DNA from: Patiria miniata
Taxonomy: Eukaryota; Echinodermata; Asteroidea; Valvatida; Asterinidae
Assembly: GCF_015706575.1 (NCBI RefSeq)
Contig: NW_024037055.1
Span: forward strand, 10,702,262 to 10,766,261
Direction: 5' to 3'
DNA length: 64,000 nt
A program made the position numbers and the translations under genes. Within the stretch, counting starts at the first letter, position 1, and each line of letters begins with the position of its first letter. Under the pieces are notes generated by a model. The model was not told the DNA's origin and did no database searches. It saw only the letters and a program-made list of their open reading frames with translations. Of the stretch, positions 32,701 through 47,700 are shown piece by piece.

Positions 32701-35700
32701 TTCGTATCTACAGAAAATGTGTTGCTTGATGTACTGACTGACGGTGTGTTTTATGAAGTGCATGTGTGACCTCTGTATGTAGGCTTAACAATGTGATGGG
32801 GCGTTGAATTTAGACTATTTAGATTATGGTTCTGATTAGACTAAGGACATTTTAAGTAAAAAAAAAATGGTAGTTGACCATGTGTGTAAACAGAGGGGGT
32901 AAGTGTGTGGTGAGTCCATAAAGTATCATTAAGCAAGTTTGATTGAATGCCATTGAACACAAGTCAGTGGATGATTGTTGGACTGGTCGACTGTTAACAC
33001 TTCAATTCAATATAAGCATGCAAGCGTGAAAAAATAATGATTAATCAACCATCACTTCTTGAACAAATTTGCTCCTACCTGTAGTGCATGGCTGCCTGCA
33101 TTCTCTATCAGACCCTCGTGCTTGATAGTGAGGGGGCAGAGTGGGGTCTTGCTGTCCAACCACTCCTCCAAAGAAATGGTCTCATCCTCCTTGAGAACCT
33201 ATCAACAAGACGCAAAGAAGAATGCTTCAAACACTGTTGACATTATAAACTCAGAGCTGGAATTTTAGATGGCACTGTGTTGCCTGCTCAGGAGGGACAC
33301 TGAAGTTATTAAAAGAATTGGTGAGCCAAAACAAATTACCAGCAAAAATGTCATGTGAAGTACATGTACATGTACACCAGTCACATGTGCAAACATATCT
33401 GGATGTATTCACCTGAAAGCTCTTGGCCTTTCTTACAACACTGATTTTCCTTTTTTTTTCATCAGACATGACAGAAAAAGCAATACAATATCTGAATACA
33501 ATTCCTACATGTTCCTTGAATGGTATATTTAATTCAAAAGAGTGTTCATGAGTCCAGAATGATGACTTTTCTGGTTTTTTTATAGTTTTTTTTCTGTGTG
33601 CACAAACAATGGAGGATAGCCTGGTGATCCAAGTTGGCAGTGTCAATGCTTTGAAACTACTTGGCAACACCAACCCTAAAAGCCTTGCATCGATCTGATG
33701 GTACAGGCCATACTAAATCCACTAGGGAATTTGGAAATTCCCAATAGAGTTGCATTTCAAGCATGTTCCACAAATTCTCCGGTAGATAGGCAGCCATTCC
33801 ATCAACCTGAACTCCCAACTGCCCTTAATCAGTTGAAATGAAATCTAGGGTTGGATGAGCCAGATACTCCAGTGCAATCTAAGCAGTATGTGGTAGTACA
33901 TTATCCTGCTAGAACTGGAACTCAGGGCTGATCAAAAAATGGCAGGCAGACAGATTAAAATGATCCAGGAAATATGGATATTAAATGCTGCATTGATGTT
34001 GTCATTCTGCACCAGGTCACCAATACAGAGCTGAAATAGCCATAGACCATGATTCCAGACCTCCGGTGTTTCGTTGATGGAATGGAGTACTCTTCAAGAT
34101 ACTCTTTGTGGCTACATCTCTGTAGATAAACTCGGCCAACAGACTAGTAGAGCTGGAAGCAGGACTCGCCAGACCATAGCACTGTGCTCCAGTAGGCAGG
34201 GGTATAGACGAGGTGATCCCAGCCAAAGCCACCAAGGAAGCTTTGTGGTCTGCAGTAAGGCATGGCATGTGTCTTGCAACTCACATTGTGAATTCTCCAT
34301 TAAATAAGCCCACACAAAACATTCCGACCTACTGACATGACTCACCCTTTTTTTTTGAAAGGCGTGTACATTGTAACAGGAAGTAGAGCTTTTTTTGGTT
34401 TAATAGTGTCAATGACAAAAGACCTAGGTTTGAAAGTTTATTGAACAATCACTGTGATATTTCTATTAGTGACATGTCAAGATGAAAATCCTACAGCTGG
34501 TACATAAGTACTTTGAAAACAGGTGTATATGGATATTGACTACATGTAGTTCTCAACTGATTGTCACTTAATAGCAAAATACAGTTGCATTATTATCTAT
34601 TGATTGCAGATTTGAACTAGCCAGACAAACCTGGTAAGCTCAGTAGTCAAGTTGCAATCGACATCAGCAACAGAAAGCAGCAGATGTGATTTTCTCACAA
34701 GCTCTGGGACTGCACATAATATCCATGTACATGTACAGTGCATACACAATGTAAACTTACATTGGTGAAGGGAAAACCCCAATTTATTAAAATAATCTCC
34801 CCATCTGAAATTCCAACAAAACTCAACATATGCTCTGAGTACCGGTAACTCCATAATATTGAGCTTTCAGTGATAGGAATATCTGACCTGTCTGATGTAA
34901 GATATGTGTCCAGTCAAGCTCTTATTCACATCAATGTCAGCCAGTCTGTCAAAGTAGTTCAGAAAACAGCGCAGCTTGGCTGTCTGGGAACTCTTGGTGG
35001 AAGAACTGTGAATAAAGAGGTAAAAAATGTTCCTATGGTAACAGTGATGAAAATGAGAAAACAATAATAGCTAGTTACCTTCAGCACATTGTTTGTGTCA
35101 TTATATTATTGAATTTTGTCAACATTTGATAAGCACTGGTACAGTATCCAGCTAGATGTACATTTACATTCACTGTTAAATTATACATTTTACATTGTCT
35201 GGTAGTCTAGTGAAAAAAACTTACCCAAACAAAACCATAATTCCTTGTGGAAATATACTTTATTAATTGTAAAATCATCATAAGGGTGCACAGATTTGGT
35301 GAACTGAAATGATCTACAATGGTGATTGCACAAAAATGCACGTAGCACTCTACATATAAAAACTGCATATTTACTGCCATATACTGGGCACCTACATGTA
35401 CAAGAACCGTACCGCTGTCTCAAGTGAGCAATAGAAATGTGGCAACACTTTATGCCATATGTGCATAATGTGCTGCCATATTTGGCATAAAAAAAATGGT
35501 CTATGTACAATCTTTCAGCTGGAATATTATATATTGTGATGTTAATCTGTGTCAGCTGAACTGACCATGTACATGTTGTTGACCTATGTAATTGATGGTG
35601 AGTGAAATGTGAAGCCCTTGAACTGCATGGAAGACACAATACACAAAAGCCTACAGTAGGCCAACTTCAAGATGCGTTTCTTTCAAATCAAGTTCATTCC

Positions 35701-38700
35701 ATGAAAGCTCGCGAGTGGCAGGGATTTGAGCTACATGTACATCAATGACAGCCAAGAAAGGCTCACAAATTGGTTTGATTGACGTCAGCTGGTTCAATTA
35801 TTATTTGACACACCATGGCTTTTCTACGTATGGGCCACCATACTCAGATAAGATTTCTTCATAATTGCATTCTTTGTCTTGTTTTTCACAGAACGATAAT
35901 GGTTGGAAAAGAAAAAAAGAAACCAACACTCACCTAACTACATTGTACATTGTAAACATGTATTTTGAAAACTTCTGTTTCCTTTGTAATCATCATGCTT
36001 ATGAATTGGCAAACACATTTTTCAACATTTGCTCCGTAAATGTAAGATTCTAAATGTACATGAGGATTATTGTGACCCTGACCTTTGAAAAATGGCAACT
36101 CAACAATATAAAACACTAAATAATCCACAAGTAAATTTAACATTCCTGGGGTTTTTTTCTATTCAAAAATTGTCGGTTGATTCTGGAGGATGCATTATGT
36201 CGAGTTCATAGGCTGTACCGAGTATATGTTTAGTGAGCCCTGCATTATGCCCGATATCATCTGCACTGCTTCTGCATGTCATCGGCACTGCCTCAACCCG
36301 GGTTAGTTGGAGGATTTTGAAGGATTGAGGCAATGGTCACCCCTCCACTTAACAAATTCCAGATATAACGGATGATTTTGGAGGATTGTGGCTGCATCCG
36401 ATTTTTACATAGTGGCATTTGGAGGATTTTGCAGGATTGAGGATGGCTCCTAGCCAAAAGGGCCTGGGGGTTAGGGTTAACAGATTTTGTATCCAATAGT
36501 GTTTGCATAACATTTTTTACGATGTCATGAAGCTTGACTATCACTGCGTTTACACTCAATCTGGCAAAAGGGGATCGGGTCTTGCGGTTGTCATAAAACC
36601 ACAGGGAAGCTAATCGCAAATAAACTGTGCCACGTTTACACTCGATCTAAACTTGGTGCCAAGTTGCTGCCGGCAATGCACGTAGTCTGGTTCCCAGACC
36701 AAATGATGCTGACTATTGATGATCAATTACCGACTTGGCGAATACGTTTTCAATTTTGTACACAACATATGGGAGTATTTTGAATCGCTAGCGAATTCTA
36801 TGCGAGCACTCCGATTGGTTCAGACTGCCGAGCATATTCTAGGCCGCCACGGAAGATCATTCTCATTTCTTCGAGGGTTTGTACATGTACTTTGTTTTGT
36901 CTAACATTACAAAAATCGTTATAGGGCATACCGGGTACACGACTCAAATATTTTATTTCAATACACAATTGACCTAGCTAAGTGTATTGGTCGTTAAAAC
37001 GTCGCCAGATCTGCAAACATGTCCCTGATGTATTGAGAAGAACTCCCCATGTGACGGAATGAATGAGTCCTCATTTGCATAGCGGTGCCCCGTTGGATCT
37101 CGCCGCAAAAATGCACTGCATATGTATTGCGCTGCACGCATATGAGTAATGGTGCGAGAACGTAATCGCCAAGTCGTTACAATTGTCGCAACCCGGCCGA
37201 TGGAGTCTTATACCAGCCACGCCGATGGAGTTCGACTGAAGTTCACGGACAAAATACGACTATCTAACGACTTGTCATCAAGTCTACACTCGATCCGGAT
37301 CCTCCTTCGATCCCCTATTTACAACGGAAGGAAGGTCATTGAGTGTGCGCAGAAGGTGGCCATTTTTGCACGTGAATCATTGCAGAAACGTAAGATTGTC
37401 GTTCCAACTCTGCCCCTCTCATTGCTTGCCTATTACAATAAATCAAAAAAGGATGATTTACTTAATATTTTATAATGCTGGTCCCCCAATTTTTTGTCGT
37501 AATCTTCATCAGTCCTCCACACATTGTCCACACTAGTCCACGAATGATATCACTGTACGTATAAGCTATGCTTTCCGAATGATGAAGTTAACTTGCTTTT
37601 CAGAGCACTTGTTTATACACTACAAGCTGATTTACCCGACCATAGATCGGGTATATAGGGCGTAGTGTTGGGGATGAAAATGTGGGCAGTTAAATGTAAA
37701 TGGGGGATCATTGAGGAGACATGCAGTTATAGAAAAACAATTTTTGTGGTGTGATCTGAGGCAATTTCTGACCACTGAAACCAATTTGAGCAAAAGATCA
37801 TCTTTTAAACATCATTTTCGAGCTTGGGGTAATTGAATCAGCTACACGGTATTCTGAGCAATAGAATCATTATAGTAGGCTACAATTTTTATTCGGGGAA
37901 GAAAAAGTGTGGGGGGGGGGGACCAAACAATGTGCCCGCTTTAAAATGTGGGGGGGGGGGTCCCCCTGTTCCCCACCGATTTACGCACATGATAATTATG
38001 TACCCTGATAACTGTCTGTAAATGTTCCCGTTGGTCTGTTAAATTGGCATTTTGTGAGGCAGTGGCATTGCCGGGAGAACGTAGTGAAAAGGTTACCGTA
38101 GTACACAGGCGAAGGCTGATTGTACAGTGTTGACACTAAATCATAATGTAATCAAACGTGAAGTTGTCATTTGCAATGGAAATGTTGAGTGTTACCATCA
38201 ACTTACAAACGGTGTGAATGATGGAGGAAGGTCATAATTAAGTTTCAGTATTGGACTCTTCAACAAACGTAAACTTGAACTTCTTACAATTTGCGAGACC
38301 GTCTGCGAGGAAAAAGTCGATTCAACTTTTATTCAAGTTGGTCAATCATCTATATAAGAGCAAGTTTTACGTGGCCTCCGAGACGATGTTCGCTCCTGAA
38401 AGGTTCCGAGACCGCGGTCTCCCGCGACGCCAAAATGGCTCCACGTCCATAGAAAATACGGAGAATTTCTTCCGCCAAATCAAGCACTTCAGGTCGTCCT
38501 AATTTTTCCGTACGGACCGGCGATCCGTTTTGTCGATTTTTTTGTGACTGCGTTCAAGATCGCAATATTTGAAGCAATGCATCGACCCTTTGTTGATCCC
38601 AAACAGGCCCCCGAAATTATAACGCGACACTGACTGTGACGTGCAGCACAACGCTCAGCCTTGGTGGAAGCATAGAGCTAGTGGAAGCATGGAGCTGTAA

Positions 38701-41700
38701 ACACATTATGGAAGCAACAGCACTCTATCACGCGACGTCACATGCTTGTGCTTCAAATAGCGAGCACTGTAGACTCGACCTCGTTTCCAGAGTGTGGAGC
38801 AGGCTGCAGTACGCGTTGCCAGTGACGGTTTTACGCATAGCCGGGAAGTACCACGCAGTGTAGACTTTCGATTGGTCAAACCGCGCTAGGCATACTAATG
38901 AGTAGTCCTTCTGAGTATTCGTTGCACTCGGCGCAGGGGCGGCAAGCGAAGCATATGAAAGAATAGGGACACTTGGTGGCCACGCACCATGGACAAAAAA
39001 TATTTTACCAAGGTCACCACATACTAACGTTTGGTGAACGCTTTTGCAGAAGGGCCGAGTAGAACACGTAAACGAAACCCCTACGTTGACCTCGCTGACC
39101 TCGCACAGTCTAGACACGCAGAAAAGCCAGCACAGGGGGCGGCCAGGCAGTCAACGTGAAAGCGCACACGACGGCAAATTCCTGCGCAAAACGCAGTCAC
39201 GAAAAATCGACGAAACGGATCGCCGGTCCGTACGGGAAAATCAGGACGACCCGAAGTGTCCGACCCGGCGGAAGACACCCTCCGCATTTTTCCACGGACG
39301 TGGAGCGATTTTGGGGCCGCGGGAGCCCGCGGTCTGGGATCCTTTCATGAGCAAACATCGTCTCGGAGGCCGAGTTAAACTCTCTCTTATATATATAGAT
39401 TTAGCGGTATTTAACTCCAAAAGAAAATTGGACATTTACTGGGAATATGAAAAGTTCTCTTGTCGTGGGTGGCGATTTCACGGCGATTGTGTAGGTATGG
39501 GCCCTGATTCTATAAAGAGAACATAAACCAGCTATCCAGGCTATTGGAGTCACCAAACTTGCAATCGATCTTGTTCAATTTTTTTGAGAGAATCTTTTGG
39601 GGGTAAAATAGTGATGAAGACTACAAAATGCAACACAAGAATAACGGCGTGCACCGAGGTCACCGCGATGCACATAATATGCTACACCCCATTGCTTTGT
39701 ATGGCATCAATTGAAAAATGCGTAAAAGAAATCCGCATTTTCTACGAAAGGATAATGTTCAAAATTACAAAAACATAGGTTTCATAGAATTTTAAAAAGA
39801 CTGTTTAAGATTGAAGTTTTAATCATTTTGGAATGACCAAAACACTTTCAGAACTAAAACGGAATCGAGAACCCAAAGGGGAATCGAGAAAAGAGGATCA
39901 GATCAAGATCAGACCCCGATCCACTTCGCGTTTACACTTGCCGTCGATCCCCCTTTGATCCTCCTTGCGGGATCAGATCCCCCTTCGATCCTCCTTGTGG
40001 GTTCCAGTGCAAACACAGCGTATGAAGGCCATTAAACTATAGGCCCATGCTGTAGCTAAATTGTTCCTAGTCTGTTCTGGCTGTTATTTTTTTAGCGACA
40101 GAGAGCAGTTACCCAGAACTACTTGCCATATGTGCTTGACCACTGTACATGACATTTACATTCTATGTACATATATATGCATGTATGCGATTCGTTTGTG
40201 CATGTCTTGTACATGTACATATACATAGTATAAAATGTTCAATTGAGGTACTGTTGCATTGTTTTGGGTTTTGGGGGGTTGCGACATAAAAGGTGAGTTT
40301 TGTACAAGTTATTACAAACAAATCACTTTCATCAGCTCTGATTATGTTTCAGTCCAATTTCGAAAATCCTCTTGAATTTTTGGGAGTGTTATTTTGTTAT
40401 TTTTTTTTGGCGCTTCTTGGAATAACTAAGTATCACTGTAGGAGCGCCTGCGCGATCACGCTCCTCAAAAATGATGGTCTGATGTAAACCATTCTTTATG
40501 GTTTTGAATAAATGAAATGTCGTCTCGACTCAGACTAAAACTGCACCTCTGTGACTCATGACTCGAAATCAGACCATCTCCATGAAATTAGATGAGACTT
40601 TGGGACTTTGACTTTTCATACAACACAAAGAATTCAAACTTGGATGCAAATCTGTGAGTTCGAGGGTCAAAAAGGAAGACAGTGTACACTACAGTGATGT
40701 AGTGCCTTGATGCTGGGCCTTGGCCTTAAGGCTGCCTTAAGGCTGGATTTTAGGGCCTTGGCCTTGGCCTCGAGGCTTGAGGGCAATAGCCTTGGCCTTG
40801 GCCTTGGCCTTGAGGGTTCAGGGCCTTGCAATTTTGAGTCAAGGCTCTTCAAGGCCCATAGATTTTTGCATTTTCCAGATAAATCTGTTCGAAATTTTGC
40901 TGTTAGCATTTTAATCGTATTACCATGGAGGAGGGAAGCACCCTATAGATTTGTGTGTTGGGCACACTTCCACTTTTGTAGCATCACATTGTGTTACCAT
41001 TGTAGTATAGATTTGCTGCAAAAATATTCCGTACACTTGTGGGGCTAATGAGATGATCACTTTAATTGCATATAACTATGGAATAGATCTGATTGGTTGT
41101 ATATGTCTCCCTGATAAGTGCTAAAGATTTGCATGTATCTGTTTTAGATAATGCTGATATTTCTGACCATGTTGGGCCAGCAAATAAAAATTTCCCAAAT
41201 CAGTTTCTTGAATCCCTCTTTGGTTACACTTGGGAGAATTGTGCGTCAATATAGAAGTAAATCATTATTTTGTTTAGTTAAACCATATTGAAGACCTGAA
41301 CTTATACTTTAATAGATACAATGCAGTCATAAAACGGTGTAGGCCTATGCGAGCATGTTGATTGCAATTAAAGAAATGTTGTTCTTCGTAACGAGCAATT
41401 CGTGATGATAAGGGCGGATCCAGGGGGGCCAAAAGGGGCCATGCCCCCCCCCCCCCAAAAAAAAAAACACCCGAAACCATATTTTTTTTTATGTGACGTC
41501 GTAATAAAGGCAGGCAATGAGTACACCACCATCTTTTCCTCAAAAAACATCGGTTAAAATGGTCAGAAATTGCCTCAAATCGCACCACAGAGCATCTCGA
41601 ATCCAACAATTTTTCGGGCCCTTAGGCGGGCCCCGAAGCCCAAGCCGTAATTTTTGACCCACTTATTTTGGGGGGACCAAAATTTCTTTGGGCCCCCCCC

Positions 41701-44700
41701 CCCCGCAAATTGTGTTCTGGATCCGCCCTTGCGTGATGATGTGTCACTCATGTGACTATAATTAGTTCTATATTAGTGGTCATTTCATAAAACAGGGCCT
41801 TGGCCTTGGCCTTGAGGGTTAAGCCTTGGCCTTGGCCTCGAGGCTTGAGGGTCAAAGCCTTGGCCTTGGCCTTGGCCTTGAGGGTCAAAGCCTTGGCCTT
41901 GGCCTTGGCCTTGAGGGTCAAAGCCTTTGCTCCAACACTGGTACACTACTCACCAAATCAGGAATTGGAAGAATTCATCAAAGTTAATGCTGTTCACACG
42001 GAGGCTGTGCTGTTTTGGGAAGGTGCAGAGAAATGCATTGGCGACCACACTGGCTACAAAACGTCTGTCCAGGCACACTGTCGATTCTAAAATTAAAATG
42101 CAACAAAGTGTTAAGTACATGTTCATGTTCATTTCATTTAGTAATTGTGCCCTAATGTTAGAACATGGGGATATGTGTAACCGGTAGTTTTTGCAATCTT
42201 ACATGATGAAATACGTGTAACCTACAGGCTAACAGAACTGTTTGTTTAGCTCCAAATAACTAAAAACATTTGCAGTGTACACATTTTGGTGTTATCCTAC
42301 TGGTGGATGTAAAGAACTTTCTGTTTTTACCTTGTTTTCTGTGCAATGTACCGGTACAGTAGTTGTTGTTATTGTCTCTGTACAACCTTAACTATACATT
42401 TACATTGTAAACTAAAAGCTTGGCTCAATGCATTTGAATCATTAATTTAGTACAGTGCTGCAAGTAAACCCTCAGGTTCTGGTTCAAATTTTCTCTAGCA
42501 CGGTTCAAAAATTATTGATCGGACAATAATTTGAATCAGATTTGGCAGCAAATTGGAACATCAATGGGATTTGCTGTGGATATACATACACTGGTTTATC
42601 ATGACAATAAAACAGTCTTAATGTAGGCCCTTCACAACACCAAGTCATGTGCAAGCTAGAATACAACCAGGCCATGCTACGATACCCACTGCTTTACAAC
42701 TAGTAAGAAAATTGTCGTATTTTATGCGCTCAAAGTTAAATATATATATATATATATATACATATTAAAAGGTGAGTTGCATAAATCAAAAATGTATTCA
42801 TATTGTCCATTTTGCTTTACTTCAAATGCTTCTTAATATATTTAGACAAAAAATGCACATAAAACTACTGATGTTCAGATTTCTTTTTTCAAATTGATGG
42901 TATTACATGACGTGTTAAGGCCGCTTCATTCTCAGCACCGAGGCGAATGTGAACACAAATTTATGACATCACGGCAAGTAATCGCGCTGCAAAAGTGCCA
43001 AAGTTGAACACATTTCAACTCCGGCAGATTCGTAGCGAAGGTTTTCCAACATCATATTCAATTCGATTAATTTGCGTGAAGAATGAAAAAACGTACAAAC
43101 GTGCCAGAAAAAAATGTCCAATTCAGTAATCCTTTTTTTATTCAAGAGACCTGCAAGAAATCCCTCCCAAGCGATGTAAAATTCTTTCAAACTACTCGGA
43201 TTTGCAACGTCTGCAATGTGCGTGGTGCACATGGTGGTCAGACACTCAGGCCATGTTTACTGATACAGCAAAGCACGGATCATGTTAGCTATTGTCCATC
43301 AAGGACTACAAATGTATGCGTATACATGACCTGACTGTCCCTACATACGCCATACATACTGTTTTCTTTTTAGTAAGGTCAGGAAAGAGGTTGATTTTCC
43401 TATTACTTTGAACAATAAAAAAATATGGTGGAAAGGTGGGTAAAATATTTGTGTTTATTTTTTGCTCTAAATTTTTATAGTCGGAGTGGGATGATGGTTG
43501 ATAAATATGTTTTTTATTACTATTTGCATGCATTCGTATCAGTTAAAGGGAAAATACAACATTTGCAAACATCAAAAAATAAAACTACCAAATCATTTTG
43601 AAATACCTTGCTGGACTGTTAGTGAATGACAGTGTAAAGCATCCTGTAAAATCATGGCACCTGGTATACTGTCATTTTCAAGAAAAGTGGTATTTTTGTA
43701 TCAATTTCCAACGCTGGTCGGCCGACCAGCGTTGGAAAAAAACTGGCTTTTTTTCAAATACTTGCCCAAATTGACCATCGCACTTGTTTGCAATCGATTA
43801 CACACCTATGAACGGGTACAAGCCAGCTAGACTGGTTCCCTGACCTTACAATTCCCCAATGTTTGTAAACTGCTCTGTTTCTTCTTATATGGAGTCAGGG
43901 AACCAGACTACAGGAAAATGATTGTTTTTCTTGGTTTTATAGCATTTTCGAACCCAAAACCTAAAAAAAGTCAGTGTAACTATATTTGCTATATATTTGC
44001 AACCCCCCAATTCCATCCATTTCTGAAAATTACAGCAAAAGCAAATGATGTATATTCCCTTTAACATGTTAATAACTGTTCATTCTGCATTTGCTGTGCA
44101 GTTTATCATGTTTATTGGTTTCACTGCACAGCATGGCAAGACAGCACTGCCGAACCAACTTACAAAAAATGATTGTCTTTTCTGGTTAACAAGCAGGATC
44201 ATGTCTGCAAAAATCTTGGAATTTTTGTTGTATTTTGTTGTTTTTTAATGAAAAGATTTGGGTTCTACCTGATTTTCTAGGTTGGGTGGTGATGTAACCA
44301 AAACAGGTATTTTTTCTCTTGGCCTAAGTTAAGGAAAGTTTCAATAACATTAATTGTGCAAGTTTTTATGATAATGACTCGGCATATAGAAACACAGTGC
44401 CAAGATATGCATTGCCAAATATGCCAAACTTAAAAACTAAGTTCGCTTTGGTGTTGTTGGGATGTACCATGTCGGCGAGTTTTGGTTCGGTTCAGTGGTT
44501 CGGCTGCAGAACTATTTTTGACTTGACAACTTTATTACTCAAAAAAGTCGTGGCGACGTACACGTATGCAGTAAAGTTGTTGTGCTCAACACAAGACTAA
44601 CAGGCTACAAACCTTTGGAAAAACTAACTTTGATGTGGTTAGAATTGTTGTTCAACTCACATAGGGGAACCATACAATAGGGGAATCATACAATAGGGGA

Positions 44701-47700
44701 ATCATACAATAGATATTGGTAAAATTGGCTGCTGGCCAAAAATATAGGTCCCTTCCCCAACACACACACAATCGTGTTTTACTACCCTTTTTTTGGTGAT
44801 CCAGAAAAGCCTGATTTCCTTGTGATTATTTCTGTCTGGCTTTTCCACATACATGTAGTTGCAGAAAAACCTGTGTTTTGTTCTGATTTTTGGCTTTTTT
44901 GCAACGTAACTGAAAAGCCTTAGTTTTGGGGGTTTTTTCCCCTCTTTTCTTCTTGTGTCTTCTATCCCAAATCCCACAGACTTTGTGCACGTGTTTTCTG
45001 ACCGCCTCTTTGGTCATTATGAAACTTAACACAGACATAAAAGCATTGCAAAGTCATGTTTTGACAAGTGATGTCATGACGTCATCTTTAACGTGTCTTT
45101 TTCAAAGTCGTATCTGAAGAACTACATTCGATTGGGTTGAAACTTAGTCAGGGTTGTGTTCCAGATGAAAATTGAATGACATCATGACTTCATCACATGA
45201 TGTTTTATTGATTTTTGAATTTTTTTTCATCTCATCAACATAACTCACGAACAAAACGTGTTGCATTCAAAATTCTTTTTGTAATAGGTTTGGTAGGTCA
45301 TGGATATATGCCTATAATTGGGAAAAATGAGTAACGTCATCATGACGTCATCAAAAATACGATTTTTAAAACACATATAAGGGAATATCCTATTGTGTTG
45401 AACTTATCCTATTGTCACAAGTACATGCTTTCGTTGAAGCGACGTCATGATGACATCATCACTTGAATATTTAAAGATTTTTTTTTTTTTATTCTACTTG
45501 CCAAATTGACATTATCTGTAATAACACCGAGTCCAAACTTTGCAGAAACAAAGACCACTTAGTAAAGGTGTGCATAGACAAGTTACATCATGATGATGTC
45601 ATGTGTCACGTGAGAACAATTTAAGTTTGCATATCTAGAAAACCACAAGACCTATTCGGAACCCTAACCCTGCTCAAGCCAACTGGATCCAACTATATCA
45701 CATACCCACTGGGTCCTGTTGGATTGAGCAGTAAACCCCTTGCATATATTCCTGTTGAAGTCTGTTGGATTCAGCAGGCAACTGAAAGCATTCAGAGTTG
45801 GATTCTGTTGGGCGCTGGTAAATAATGCCAAGTTGGACTCTGTAAGGCTAGTCATTTTATATTTTCAGGAAGCCAATAACTTGGCCCATTATGTGGGACC
45901 GTGTGACAATGTGCGGGACTAGGCTGGATTGAGCAGGAAGCTCACATGAGTATAGACCATTATCATGTTGCAGCCATTTGATTTTTTCCAATTCAGATCA
46001 ATGTAACCAAAGCGAGGCTGGAAGGAAAAACAGTCCTGTTCCTTTTTGCACAAAAACATTATCATTCAGTACTGTTATTGGATACAGGGAACATGACTGA
46101 AATGGTGGCAGCGTGATAAAGGTCTATTACCGTTGAATTTAGCAGGGTAATCCTGGGGAACTATTAGGGGTTTTTGGTATATATACATACAGTAGGCCTA
46201 CAATGTATGATGAATATGTAATTTTTGTGTACGTGTAAAGTGTACATAAAACATGCATGATGTGTAGTGTACGTGACATCCCCCGGAGTCCTGTATATGG
46301 TTTTAGTGTTACATGCAATGTGGTGATCCACACATGAAAGTTTTCCAAGGGCACGAAATGATGCGAAGTGAAAAACAAAAATTGTAAACGGTTCGTTAAG
46401 TCGTAGATACATGTATTTGCACAAAAATGTGACAATCATGTGACATCATGATGACATCACCAAAATATGATTTTTGAAATCACATACATGTATAAGGGTA
46501 GGTTTGATAGACATGAAACTTGGTGGGTAGGTACATAATGGTACAATTATGCAATGTATATTGACATTTTTTTTAAATAATTTGTTTAACTTTTTAACAT
46601 TTATTCTAATTACAAAAATTTGACATTGTCTTCTGTCAGATCACGGTTAACTCCAAACTTAGTCCAGACAAAGACCACATAGAAAATGCGTGCACCTTAA
46701 AAGGTGCATAAAGTCCTTAATCTACAAGTCCGATCGGGTTGAAACTTAGTATTCTAGGAAAGTGTCCTAGGTAAAAATGTGATCTCATGATGACATCATC
46801 ATACAATTTTTATATGGATTTTTTTTAATTTGAAATATTTTTGACCTTTTTTTGAATTGTCCAATTGTTTGTGTATGGAACTGATCGGTGACATGAGTGA
46901 ACAGAGATGCAAAAAAACAAACATAGAAAAATAAAAATGCAGAGAAGCCCTATGATCTGTTCAAACAGAAATAAACCTCTATTCTCTAATTCTTTCTTTC
47001 GTGTTTTTGTATGGCCACTTTTGACATAAAACAAAGTCATATTCCAATGAAACTTTACACGAAAAAAGACCCCACAGTAAAGTCATGTCTCGAAGAGTGA
47101 CGTCTACACACGTCATGTGATGTCACGTCATCAGGTGTCCTGTGACGTCATCTTAAAGGTGAATTATTTAGAAAGATAATGTGATTTGTATGCAAAATGC
47201 AAAAATACAAGATCGGTTGATTTTTACGAATTTCTTTAAGAATTCAAGAATTTTTGAAAGTATGAATTTAAAAAACTTAAAATTTCTAATGACAAAATTT
47301 GAAATAATCTGTAAACAGATCGACCCCAAACTTGGCACAGACAAAGACCACTTACTATAGGTGTGTATGGAGAAGTGACACAATGACGACGTCATTGCAT
47401 CTCAAGTAACGCGACCTTAAATGTGCATATACAGGGTGAGTCAAAAAAATGAAACCAAAATGTCGGGACCATTTTTTAGTGAAGTTCTGCATGTAGCACT
47501 TTCACAATCTATAGGATATAAAAGCCCAATTCATAAGCTTTCTTGTAGTACAAGTATCATTCAAATCACTCATGTACGTTGTGATCCGTGGACAGAACTT
47601 TAAAACGGTGGTTGTGTTTAAAATTCTGTAACTTGAAAAGTACTTGAGTGATTTCTTGTACTAAAAGAAAGCTTATGAATTGGGCTTTCATATCCTAGAT

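Larger units (their letters stand above)
35006..41953 (-). other. PARG intron 2 (6.9 kb), repeats only
   Basis: It contains an element with CTCAATCCTGCAAAATCC-like motifs (36290-36480), the large repeat copy A (37640-39390), GATC-rich segments with GTTTACACTCGATC (36542-36660, 37285-37315, 39900-40022), GGCCTT arrays and a hAT MITE. The stretch 35010-36150 is plain AT-rich DNA. No host exon is recognised. Confidence 0.6.

Noticed and set aside
39044-39526. 160-codon plus-strand ORF
   Set aside because: It lies over the TIR of a repeat present inverted at 60.2 kb. It has no recognisable domain and no splice partner.
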